Position numbers and translations under genes: made by a program. 64,000 bases of DNA from Mariannaea sp. PMI_226. Taxonomy: Eukaryota > Ascomycota > Sordariomycetes > Hypocreales > Nectriaceae. Of the stretch, positions 47,848 to 57,480 are shown piece after piece (within the stretch, counting starts at the first letter, position 1; each line of letters begins with the position of its first letter). The DNA is taken from the NCBI GenBank assembly GCA_024336345.1, contig JANFOG010000002.1:2790001-2854000 (forward strand). The letters run 5' to 3'. The notes under the pieces were generated by a model, which worked only from the letters and a program-made list of their open reading frames with translations, had not been told where the DNA came from and ran no database searches.

Positions 47848-49772
47848 GGTGGTTGTGGGTGATGATGATTGAGGAAGCAAAAGACTCAAGATAACTTCCG
47901 ATCGCCAATATCGCTGTTGGGACAATTCGCTAGTTGCAAGTCATCTTTTTTCTTTGGAGGGGGATGGCGATTGCGCCAGATTGAGATTTCTAAGCTGGAG
48001 CTGACCAATCATTCGTCGTTACTCACGTGCTGGCGTTACTTATTCGCGAAGAAAATTAATCGGCTCATTGACGTCACTTTTGGTTGAAGAGGCGACACAC
48101 AAATTCGGGTTCATGCATATTGTAATGACCTATGTAGTAGTAGTGGCATACATTTTATTTGTGATTAGACTGGCTATTGTTTTCTTGATTCAATGTATAG
48201 GCTGATGATACCGAAAGAAAGGACAGCTCTATACAGTTGTGTAAACTACTGCACCCCGAAAGATCGGGAACCCGGTAGTGCGACCGATCGTCTCGTCTCC
48301 ACTCCTTCATTTGGTTCGGGTGCGGGAGAAAAGCCTCTTAGCTGTGCCCGGCCTGGAGAAGCCAAACGGTGCGTGTCCGTACCGGGTGGGATGTGAAGTG
48401 CCCGGTGGCCCACCAAGCGCCTCATCCGGGTCGGCCAGGAGGAATGGCCAGGAGGAAGCCACATCGGGGCCAATGGGAACAACTACGTTGGTTTCCGTAT
48501 GCTGGAAGCAAAAGAAACGCGACAAGCTACTGTGGATGACAAAGAGGAAACCATTGACAAAGGTACTCTCAAATTGGGCCTTGAGAACTGCATAGATGGC
48601 GATGTTAGGCGTGCTTCCCATCTAACACTCCGGATGTGCTTGTGCAACCAGCAAATCTTCTGACTGATGACAAGAGCATATTTCTCTACTTTTACCATAG
48701 TAAATAATTGAATGTGGATTCAGCGGAGTAAACAATAACAAAGTACACATTCACATTCACATCTTTCTCGCCAGCTCAGTCGTTTCTCTTGAACTGGCTG
48801 TATACATCGGGTTGTCACATGCTTTTTAGGCAGCCACATAGGGGTAGTTTCGTTTCTGGATGTTGGTGGAAGAACTCGCATCAAGCATACGCCAAATTCA
48901 GGAAACATCAGCCTTGGTTGTTCACATAAAATAGTTGTAAAATGAACAGCACCATTGGCATGTCACGTATTGGGGGCCTTTGTCCCTACACTCTCTTGAA
49001 GAGAAATTACGAGCAATACGGTCACCCAACCAGGTTCAAACTCGTAGTGTGACGCGTAATTGAGGGTGCTGCCCAGCTGTCGAGTGCCATTCCAATGAAG
49101 TGGCACCCACTTCTGCCTATCTGAACTGAAGCACAGAAGATGTCTGCTATGCGGAAGTACGAGGAGCTCCGAAGGCGGCAAAGACTAGACGCGCGGATAC
49201 TTCGACATTGGAGTCAGGTGGATGACTCAACACCCAAGAATCGACACAACTGAAAAGGGCCGCGCAAGAGAGCAGCAGCCTTTCGAAATGAAATGCGGAG
49301 GCAAAATAATCTGCCAACTGAAAATGAGTGACCACTTCCGCTGATACCTCCGGTCAATAGAGATCGCCGAGACCGACGCGGCGGCGAAGGTTCTGGACAC
49401 ACGCACACACCATCCGTTCTCCGAAAATGCCAGCCTATTGGCTGATGCTGTCGGACATCAGACGGGACCGATGATGCTCACAAGCCTAGCCCTTGTTGCA
49501 TTTCAACACCACCATTTTGCGACTTGGAAAGGGAGGAGAGAGGACGCGCGGCAGGTTTCCAGGGCCGACGCGGAGTACTGGACCAATCGTGGCGACCGCA
49601 TGTCTGAAATTCGGTGTCCGAGTCTTTCGGCCATGCTTTGAATGGTTCGATCGAAGCCACGGAGCGGCCCAGGCAAGAGATGTTCATCAGCCCTACTGCC
49701 TGGGGACAATTAACTGACGCGTTGCCGTTTGCCTTGTATTCATGCAATGTAGACTGGTACGCTCCTGAAAGC
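47848..49772. other. Intergenic region COX17 to the small heat shock gene
   Basis: About 1.9 kb upstream of both divergent genes. No ORF is convincing. One GAAGGTTC (49386-49393) is a two-unit HSE-like core about 550 bp from the heat shock ORF. AT-rich sequence lies at 48110-48200. No tRNA or repeat was seen. Confidence 0.5.
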
Positions 49773-49780
49773 TATATAAA
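49773..49780 (+). promoter_or_regulatory. TATA box of the small heat shock protein gene
   Basis: TATATAAA lies 160 bp before the ATG and is followed by a C/T/A-rich leader without ATG. TATA boxes are common in strongly inducible fungal stress genes. Confidence 0.65.
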
Positions 49781-49939
49781 TGATCTAGGACCATCACCGT
49801 AGATAATCTCCATCTCCTTCACTCACAAGATCAGCAGATCAAGAGCTTTCAAAGCTTCCTCCCCCCCATATCCTACAAGCAACCCTCATATATTTCACTC
49901 TCAACCACCTTTCAAACCACTGAGTAAGTGCTTCTCATC

Positions 49940-51139
49940 ATGAGTTCACATCAGCAACCTTATTCCATGCCCTTCTGGGACTTCATCCAGTCTCTGGATC
50001 CCAGCCAGGGCCCAAGCCGCGGCGTCGATTACGCCGCTCATCCTCAAACCAACCCCATGCCTTCATTCGGAGCCAACTTTCCATTCGGCGGGCCTAGTCC
50101 CTCTAGAGTCCCACCCCCTCCTCCAGGTGCTCCTGGATCTCAGGCTCCCCCTCCTTATGGTGCCGGGTTCGAATACGGCCCTTGGTTCCAAGGCGGAATG
50201 GGAGGTCCCTGGGATCATCATGGTTATCGACGTCATCATCACGGCCGACGCCATCGGGGTGGCAACAACAACAACGAAGGTGAGCCTAGTGCTGAAGAGG
50301 ACTGGATCTCAGCCGACGAGGTCGAACGTGATGCGGAGCGTGATACCAATAAAGAAAAGACTGAATCCCCGGACACCATGCGCGTTGACGTGCCCGACCC
50401 GGAGGAAGTTGCGCCTGAAGATGACCAAACCCCTCCTCACCGACGCCGTGAGTGTCGCGGAGGACGCCGAGGTGGTCCCTTCGGTGGCCGTGGTGGCCGT
50501 GGCGGTCGCGGCGGACGTGGAGGATGCGGCGGTCGTGGAAGCTTCTTCGGCCGTGGCGGCTTCGGTCCTCGATTCGGCCCTCACCACGGCGGTCCTGGTG
50601 AGTTCCCTGGTTCTTTCAATGCCCATCATCGCCATGCCTCATCTCCCAACGGTGGACAGGGCCTTCCCTTTGACTTTGGTGGCTTGATGCGCAGCTGCGC
50701 AAACCATCCGTTCATGCGTAACCTTTGCGGACATGCTCAGCGCTTCCAGGAAGCATACGCTACTGGTAACGAAGACGATGCCTTCACCCCTCCAGTCGAC
50801 ATCTTCAACACTGAAAAGGCCTTCGTCCTCCACGTTGCCCTACCCGGTGCAAAGAAGGAAGATATCGGAGTCAATTGGGATGCTGACCACAGTCTCCTGA
50901 ATATTGCCGGTGTAATTCATCGCCCAGGTGACGAGGAGTTCCTCAGCACTCTAACTTCCGGCGAGAGGAAGGTGGGTATGTTTGAGCGCAATGTGACTCT
51001 CCCACCTGAGGGCTCTGACCGCCCTGATGAGGTCGATGGCGTCGGCATCACCGCTAAGATGGAAGACGGCGTCCTCATCATCACTGTGCCCAAGGTCGAG
51101 AAGGACTGGACTGAGATTCGCAAGGTCGATATCCAGTAG
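49940..51139 (+). CDS. Small heat shock protein (Hsp20/alpha-crystallin) with N-terminal Gly/Arg-rich domain
   Basis: Small heat shock proteins hold unfolded proteins in soluble complexes. I start at the ATG at 49940 (MSSHQQPYSMPFWDFIQ); the frame is open 12 nt earlier only by a GTG. The product is 399 residues, about twice the usual sHSP length. Residues 1-80 are Pro/Gly/Phe-rich; a His/Arg/Asn segment (about 93-112) and an acidic linker (about 113-165) follow. RGG/GGRGG repeats then span about 172-225. The alpha-crystallin domain occupies about 280-399, from PPVDIFNTEKAFVLHVALPG through VGMFERNVTLPPEG to DGVLIITVPK. The final VDIQ lacks a clear C-terminal I-x-I/V anchor. The upstream TATA box fits inducible expression. 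The domain call is firm; the RGG role is inference. Confidence 0.92.
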   Translation: MSSHQQPYSMPFWDFIQSLDPSQGPSRGVDYAAHPQTNPMPSFGANFPFGGPSPSRVPPPPPGAPGSQAPPPYGAGFEYGPWFQGGMGGPWDHHGYRRHHHGRRHRGGNNNNEGEPSAEEDWISADEVERDAERDTNKEKTESPDTMRVDVPDPEEVAPEDDQTPPHRRRECRGGRRGGPFGGRGGRGGRGGRGGCGGRGSFFGRGGFGPRFGPHHGGPGEFPGSFNAHHRHASSPNGGQGLPFDFGGLMRSCANHPFMRNLCGHAQRFQEAYATGNEDDAFTPPVDIFNTEKAFVLHVALPGAKKEDIGVNWDADHSLLNIAGVIHRPGDEEFLSTLTSGERKVGMFERNVTLPPEGSDRPDEVDGVGITAKMEDGVLIITVPKVEKDWTEIRKVDIQ

Positions 51140-51860
51140 ATGGCACTCTCGCTCCAGATCAGAAACCTTTCTCGCCTTTGCAGAGGTAGGGTTACAATAA
51201 TGGCCTACCTACCTACTACCTGCATAACTACTACAACTAGCACGGTCTGAATTAGCTATGAAACTGAGAAAAGGAGTTGGCCAAAAAAAAAATCGATAAG
51301 GGAAAAATCAAGAAAAAAAATATCAAAATCAACGAAAGGGTTACCCAATGAACCAAAAAAAAATCGAAAAGAAAAAAAAGAAAAGAAAAGCAAGATCAAT
51401 GATGCGCATGGAAACGAGAATACATAGGACAACGTAATTACTACTTAATACACGATATATTGTTTTGGTGGAACCTTGTGTACCTTTCTCTTGTGAGTTC
51501 TGTTTCGAATGTGATGTCTCCCGCTCCCCGGACATGTAAATGAACTCTGGTGATACTTGCCTGTGTAAGTGAATTGAAGCGCGTCCAGCCGACATAAATA
51601 TTACGCACGGGTAGCTTTGATCCGGAGAAATCCAGTGGCAGTTACTAGCTGACTCACTTGGTTTGCAAAAAGTATCGATCCCAACCTGACCACAAAGAGC
51701 CCGCAATTTCATATTCTACAACGTTCTACTAACCGCCATGAAGATCGTAATCTCACAGGGAGGAGAATATCACCTCCCCTGCAAGCGAGAGAAAATATTC
51801 GTAGCCGTATCTATCAATTGGAGCCAGCTCCCAACAACGTGGTATCAAAACAGCCATATT
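51140..51860. other. Intergenic spacer with A-rich tracts
   Basis: 3' flank of the heat shock gene, with CTACC motifs near 51208 and several A8-A9 runs at 51285-51385. No ORF is supported. The last 100 bp precede the tRNA gene. Confidence 0.5.
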
Positions 51861-51946
51861 CCCCGAATAGCTCAGTTGGAAGAGCGTTCGGCTGTAACTG
51901 CCCAATCGTTACCGAAAGGTCACCTGTTCGAACCAGGTTTCGGGGA
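51861..51946 (+). tRNA. tRNA-Tyr (anticodon GTA) with 13-nt intron
   Basis: A full cloverleaf can be drawn: acceptor stem CCCCGAA with TTCGGGG, discriminator A at 51946, D-arm TAGCTCAGTTGG (A box), and T-arm ACCTG-TTCGAAC-CAGGT (B box). The anticodon stem is TTCGG with CCGAA. The anticodon GTA is at 51894-51896, and a 13-nt intron (51898-51910) sits one base 3' of it, the normal eukaryotic position. The mature body is 73 nt without CCA. T-rich sequence just after 51950 can terminate Pol III. Confidence 0.96.
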
Positions 51947-52644
51947 TGAATTCTTTCTTTTTGCATTTTCGATCAAACGATGGTGGATCTACTACTACGT
52001 ACAGCCTCTAATCTGGATATTATATATCTAGATTCATGTTCGATGAAAACAATAAGAGGTCCCTTCTTTTTCTCCTCCCATTCCACTTTTCTTTTCTTTT
52101 CAATCTCTTTTTTCCTTCTTCCTTTCTCAAGGAGGGGCAAATTAATAATAGTAGCTCTCAACAACGGAACATCCGAGGTGTGTAAGACATCAATCAGGAC
52201 GTGATTTCCACAGCAAGAAGCCCAACGCCATTCGAATCAGACTCAAGAGATGCAAACACTTGCATTGTATGCAGAAAAAAATATCTTGCATTAATATTAG
52301 GAGGTCATCTGTAATTTAGCTGCTAAGTTGAACCAAAGCTCATCTGCGCCCAAGTCTACCAACGCTATGTGGTGGGTATATATACAAAAGAAATATGTGC
52401 TAGAAGAATAGATCCTAAGTCGGTATCACGTCTTCGTGATACCATCTAAATGGGGGGGGGATAAAAACAAAGGGAATAAAAACTTCGTCATAAGTATGTT
52501 TTGAGGTATTGAAAAACCAGCCGCGCGTCTCTTCGTTCAATCTGTAGTAAACCAACATAAACCCAGAAAACTCCAGATATCCGAACATCAGTCATCAGGG
52601 GGGATAAAAATGAGGCCAACAGGCCATTCTTTCCATGAGAAGGC
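51947..52644. other. Spacer between tRNA-Tyr and the 528-aa gene
   Basis: AT-rich, with pyrimidine-rich tracts near 52050-52130 and a G9 run near 52453. It holds the 3' flank of the 528-aa gene. No other gene is seen. Confidence 0.5.
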
Positions 52645-54231
52645 TCACTTATTAGCCAGCTCCTTGGTGATCTCTTCGCGAACATGACGGCTCCACTTCA
52701 GGATAGCTGCGTCGAAATCAACCCAAACCTTGGGGCTGTTGTTGTACACAATACCGAGGGCATCAATAGAAAGCATCACTTCCCAGCGCAGCTCAGCAGC
52801 TTTGGCCCAATACCGCAGGTTGTCGGCACATCGATATGGTTTCTGGGTGTCGACATGGAAGCTACCAATCGCACCAAAGCGTCGCCTAGACTTCTTAACA
52901 GCACAGTTGTGAAGCTTTACCAGCCGCAGTCCGTTTTGGAAAGCCTGGAGAAATGGGGTCGGCATCTCACTGCCTTCAGAAACACCAGTCCATTCTGGAA
53001 GCGGATCAGCTGAGGGATCCATTGACATGAGGAACTGCCGTTCACGCTCCAGTTCTCGACCGGTCCAGTCACCGCTCAGCCACTTCCAGCTTTCTCTCTC
53101 TTTACTCTCAACATCTTCAATTTCCTGCTCCCTCTTCAAAATGTCGAAAATACTGTTAATCCAATTTTCCATTATCGTGATTTCTTCCTCTTTCATACCA
53201 TCCTTGAAATTTCTAGTGGCCATCTGCTTTAACATTTCCATGACGGCAAGGAGGTCAGTCCGAATCTGCTTCTCAGACTTGATTGTGTCCAGACGGTCGG
53301 GCAGGTCATGTGCGGTATAGTAAAGCTTGGCGGCCCGGATAGCGAGTGTGACGAGGTCGAGGATGTTCATGCCCTGGAGCTCATACCACCCTTGGGTATG
53401 CTCCTGGGGCATATTAGGGAATTGTGGCCCAGACGTCGACTGGAATGTGCCGGCCTTTCGTTGCTTGACTTCAGACAAAGCCTTGGCAGCATCACGAAGG
53501 GTCTGCTCGAGCTCTATCTTAAGTTCAATCATGGTCGGTGGCTTGGGGATGTGCTTTTCCCTGTGGTGATATGTGCTCACGGTAGGGGGGAGCATTCCGT
53601 CCACCTCATCGAAATCATCGTAGAAGTCGTTCATCTCATCAACTGGAGATTCGACAATATTGCCCATGTCAAATCCTTGCGCTCCAAAATCAGGGCTGCT
53701 ACCCATAGACGCGTAGGTAGAGTCATGGTCAGAGCCGACAATCTTGGGCACGGGTCCGTTCGAGTCCAAAGCAGAAAGGTCCAAGGTGACTCGTTGCTGT
53801 TGCTTCTTTCGGGCCAACTGGCCGCCCTTTCCATCGAGCAGACCAGTGCGGGCGAAATAATACTGCAAGTGGGCAATGCTGCCCAGGCTCATGACGCTCT
53901 CACGCGAGCGGGCACTGGCGGCAAAGTCGGTGCCCTGAGGCCGCATGTACCCGCGGCGACGGTGTTTGCCATCGAACGTGTAACTGGACTGGCGAGAGCC
54001 ACCAGCGATTTCTGAGCGAGGACGGGACTGGAAGCTAGCAGAGGACTGTCGAGAGATAGGCAAACTGCCGATGGAGTGTCGGGAAGTTACATCTGATCCG
54101 GAGCCGTGAGACCATGATGAGGTTGTTGACAGGCACCGTGAGAGCTCAGGGTATGGGCCAATGGCGGGCGTGGGCAGCGTGTCTGGAGGCGGCGAGTCGC
54201 ATCGGAAGGACGGCGGTTCGTTTGTCGCCAT
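52645..54231 (-). CDS. Conserved-looking fungal protein of unknown function, 528 aa
   Basis: I do not recognise a named domain. It is one uninterrupted frame starting MATNEPPSF. Residues 1-110 are Ser/Arg/Pro-rich and probably disordered (RQSSASFQSRPRSE-like). A short basic KKQQQR segment and an acidic MNDFYDDFDEVDG stretch follow. From about residue 230 to the end the sequence looks folded and helical, with many aromatic residues. Examples are TMIELKIELEQTLRDAAKAL, GWYELQGMNILDLVTLAIRA and ESWKWLSGDWTGRELERE. A Trp/Leu-rich C-terminal part includes LRYWAKAAELRWEVMLSIDA. No catalytic motif, transmembrane segment or signal peptide is evident. It is divergent from KAR9 across 5.8 kb. Confidence 0.85.
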   Translation of the reverse strand: MATNEPPSFRCDSPPPDTLPTPAIGPYPELSRCLSTTSSWSHGSGSDVTSRHSIGSLPISRQSSASFQSRPRSEIAGGSRQSSYTFDGKHRRRGYMRPQGTDFAASARSRESVMSLGSIAHLQYYFARTGLLDGKGGQLARKKQQQRVTLDLSALDSNGPVPKIVGSDHDSTYASMGSSPDFGAQGFDMGNIVESPVDEMNDFYDDFDEVDGMLPPTVSTYHHREKHIPKPPTMIELKIELEQTLRDAAKALSEVKQRKAGTFQSTSGPQFPNMPQEHTQGWYELQGMNILDLVTLAIRAAKLYYTAHDLPDRLDTIKSEKQIRTDLLAVMEMLKQMATRNFKDGMKEEEITIMENWINSIFDILKREQEIEDVESKERESWKWLSGDWTGRELERERQFLMSMDPSADPLPEWTGVSEGSEMPTPFLQAFQNGLRLVKLHNCAVKKSRRRFGAIGSFHVDTQKPYRCADNLRYWAKAAELRWEVMLSIDALGIVYNNSPKVWVDFDAAILKWSRHVREEITKELANK

Positions 54232-56473
54232 GGTCGAACCGATTGCACGCTCGGTATTTGCTGGTGGGAATCTGTTTACCTTGGGCGGTTGTGCCGTGCA
54301 ACGAAGGCGAGGTCTCCTTGGCGGTGTTTGGTGGTGGAGCGTGTCAGTGCGAAGTGATCAAACAGGCACTTACACGGGAACACAGAACGGATAAAGTAAG
54401 GTAGTTGAAGCAAACCGATGAGATCGGCGGAAGAGCAAGCAAGTCGGTCCAAGGCAAACACTGGAAAGCGAGCCAGCTGCGCAACGATGAATTACGAGCG
54501 GGAAGGCGGGTAAGGCAATGAGCAAGGGGTTTGAGGAAACTAAGTAGAAGGTCCAGTTCCCGTAAGAAGGGTTTGGTGGAAAGATGGAAGGGCGATCGAA
54601 GGGGCAATTAGCAATTGGGATTAATTCCAGGGGTTGTCGATGATGGGGCGACGCCGCGGCAAGTTTGGTTCTAATTATTAGGCCGGTTGGCGGGACAGGA
54701 ACGACCGGGGGGGGAGGGTTGGGAGGGTCAGTTGAGAAATTGCGTTGATGATGGGCGGCCGTTCACTGGCGGGGAGCGGGGGAAGTGAGAAAGACAGCGA
54801 CAACGGCAGAGACAGAGACAGAGGCAGAGACGGGGCGGGCCTCAAGTTGGTACTGTAGTAGGAAGATGAAGGCAACACGTGGGTTTTATATGCGATGCAT
54901 AAGACACTTGGAAAAGACGGTAACGGTTCGTTCGTTTTGTGAATGCCTTGTTGATAGACGGAGATGTGTTTGAGGAAGAAGAAAGAGCTGGGCCGGATAA
55001 TGTTCAGCTGTTCTATTGTTCAGCGTTTCAGCGTTCAGCTTTTAGGTATCCAGACAATGGTGGTGGACTCACTCACTGACTGGATGGCGTTGAAAGTTCG
55101 TTGTAGATGCGTACACCGAAGGCCTATCATTTAATTAGGCAGATTGTTCGTCTTCGCACCCAGGTCAGAAAACGACAGGGCCAAGAAAGAAAAAGAAAAG
55201 AAAAAGTAATTCAAGGAGAAGGGGGGGTTTATTGATCCCGTAAGATGGGAGTTGGATAATTAATTATCTGTGAGTGAATAAAAAGAAGTGGAAAAAGAAA
55301 AGAAGGGAAGATTGCCGGTAGGCAAATATGTCCATAAATCTTCTCGTTCATGCCTTTCCCATCCATGGTGCTGCTGGTCATCAACATGTGCCGTCATAAG
55401 TCTCATCAGTGTCGGGCTCAGATGTGTCATATCCCCAGGCAACGGTTGACTTATGCTCCTCCGATCCAGACAGTTTTGGGTTAAAACCACCCATGGACCA
55501 ACGTAACAGCAATCCTCAATCCTCTGGGTCGATTGGATCGGAATTGACCTTGCAGAAGGTCCCTCACACGGAGAAGTGAGGTCAGCACGTGTTGGGGCCA
55601 GCTTTGTCACCCTCTTTGTTAGTCACAATTCACGCAGCCTAAAACAGGTCTGATCGAAGGTGAGCATCGATCTCGTTACGATACACACCTATTTACAGAT
55701 TGTGATCTGGTAAGCAAGCCAATTAGTTGTGCATGATTACCACTTGAATCTATATACGAGGGAGAACGGATTTATGACCATGTGACTAGGCAGCTAAGGT
55801 CAGGTGTATGAAGTAGGTATCTCTCTTCAAATAATTCCAACGAACCTTTGGTTTTCTTCGGCATTGTCAGCCCTGTTTGTGGTCTAAACAAGACCCTCTC
55901 GCAAGGAATTTTCCCCAGCCCGTTATTTGCTCAGGTAAGAGCTTGTTTATGAACATCTGTAGTTAAAAGAGGGCGGGCTTGGCTTCAAGCTTATCTGTAC
56001 CAATCGATGACATGGTAACCGGGATAGATATTGACTGGCGTGCGCATGAAGAAGTCAATAAAGCTAACGCGCCGGCCAAGCAACCGTGGTGGCGTCCTTC
56101 ATTTTGTCCCAAATGACGATATCAATCAGTAAATTGATCCTGTATTGTTAACTATATCTGCCTAGGCTCCTACATCATTGCCGAGTTTCGGACCGTGCCA
56201 AACAGTCATGCGAATGCTCAAACCATAGAGCGAAGTGGTCAAAGGCAACTTATGGGAGAGGAGGGGGAGAGGTTGTTGACACATATTAGCTTTCACTACC
56301 ACGTCCAGTTCTTCGTCTCGTCATGATGCAGGAGATAGGTACATGCATGCTGCGGGGCCCGTCGTGGCTTGCAGGGAGGGCATCCAAGGAATGGAGATTT
56401 TTTGTTCTCCTTTCCCCCCTCATGAATGGTAATGAGTGTGCCACCGAGAGCAAGCGGGCATGCACAAGAAAAA

Positions 56474-56498
56474 AACACAAACACAAACACAAACACAT
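56474..56498 (+). repeat. (AAACAC)4 hexamer repeat
   Basis: Four near-perfect ACACAA/AAACAC units in non-coding DNA. Confidence 0.85.
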
Positions 56499-56812
56499 TG
56501 CGTGTGCTGTTGCCAGGCAAGTCACACCTCCACACCTCCAACTCACAACTGTTTTATATGTAGCTGCCTAGGGAGGGTTGGTTTACACGTAATTAGGCAC
56601 AGAACACAAAGCTTCAACATACTCTCCCGCGGTTTAGTATACGCATAATAGTGGTCAATATTAAGGCACCTCTTACACACTGTACCGCAGTAGTGTGTCG
56701 CGCTACGGAAGCATCCAGCAGCAGTGGAGAGCAACAAGCAAGTACTGCTAATGGCTGCGTGTATGTAGGTATGTGCATCCCCCGCCATTGGCTAAAGGGG
56801 TCCATCATCTTT

Positions 56813-56833
56813 GACCCATGACCCATGACCCAT
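56813..56833 (+). repeat. (GACCCAT)3 heptamer repeat
   Basis: Three perfect GACCCAT copies. Confidence 0.9.
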
Positions 56834-57159
56834 GAGGCACTGGTGAATACAGAGAAGGTGCATTTTCATCTGCCCCTCTGGGCCCCCTGGCTATTCTCTA
56901 AGTAATGGCAAGTCGGGTGTCCAGTCGGGTGGTCTGCCTCGGGTTTTCAGATACAATTACAAAGTACCTCTTGGGCCCTTGCTCAAGAGACCAAAAACCA
57001 AAGGCCCGGGCAAAACAGGAAGATTCTGGAAATCACGCTGAGTTGCAACGATGCAACGTCCCCCTCCCATGGGTCATAGTTTGGGGATGATGTTGATTGG
57101 GTATTAGTGTCAACGGCAGTCCACGCCTGGGATGACAACTCCGCACATAGGACAAGGGA

Positions 57160-57480
57160 TCTAAAGTAGGTACCCTCCGCTCCGTACATAAGGTACCTTA
57201 CTTGCTTACCTACTATATACCTAGTCCTAACTTTAAGGATGGCACACACAAAATGGTGCCCCAGTATCGCGCGTTAGTTGCTTGAGTACAGACCGGACAG
57301 CGTGGATCCGTACAAATTGCAGACAAATTGCAGGCCGATGCAATTTCTCGACTGCATCCCCATGTCCGTAATCTGAACGTCCAGTACCTAGTAAGTTCCG
57401 CCTCCTCTCTGCCAGGTACGGAGTGACACTAGTCTGTACGTGCCTACCTAGACACAGTATGTACGTACTATGGAGTAATA
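57160..57480. repeat. Second cluster of TAGGTA / GTACCT motifs
   Basis: At least eight related motifs (GTAGGTACC, AAGGTACCTTA, TACCTACTA, TACCTAG, CAGGTACGG, TGCCTACCTAG and GTACGTAC) lie within 320 bp, like the cluster at 15590-16110. Confidence 0.55.

Noticed and set aside
53308..54015. 235-aa ORF on the plus strand
   Set aside because: Antisense to the 528-aa protein, whose composition and intact frame are much more protein-like.
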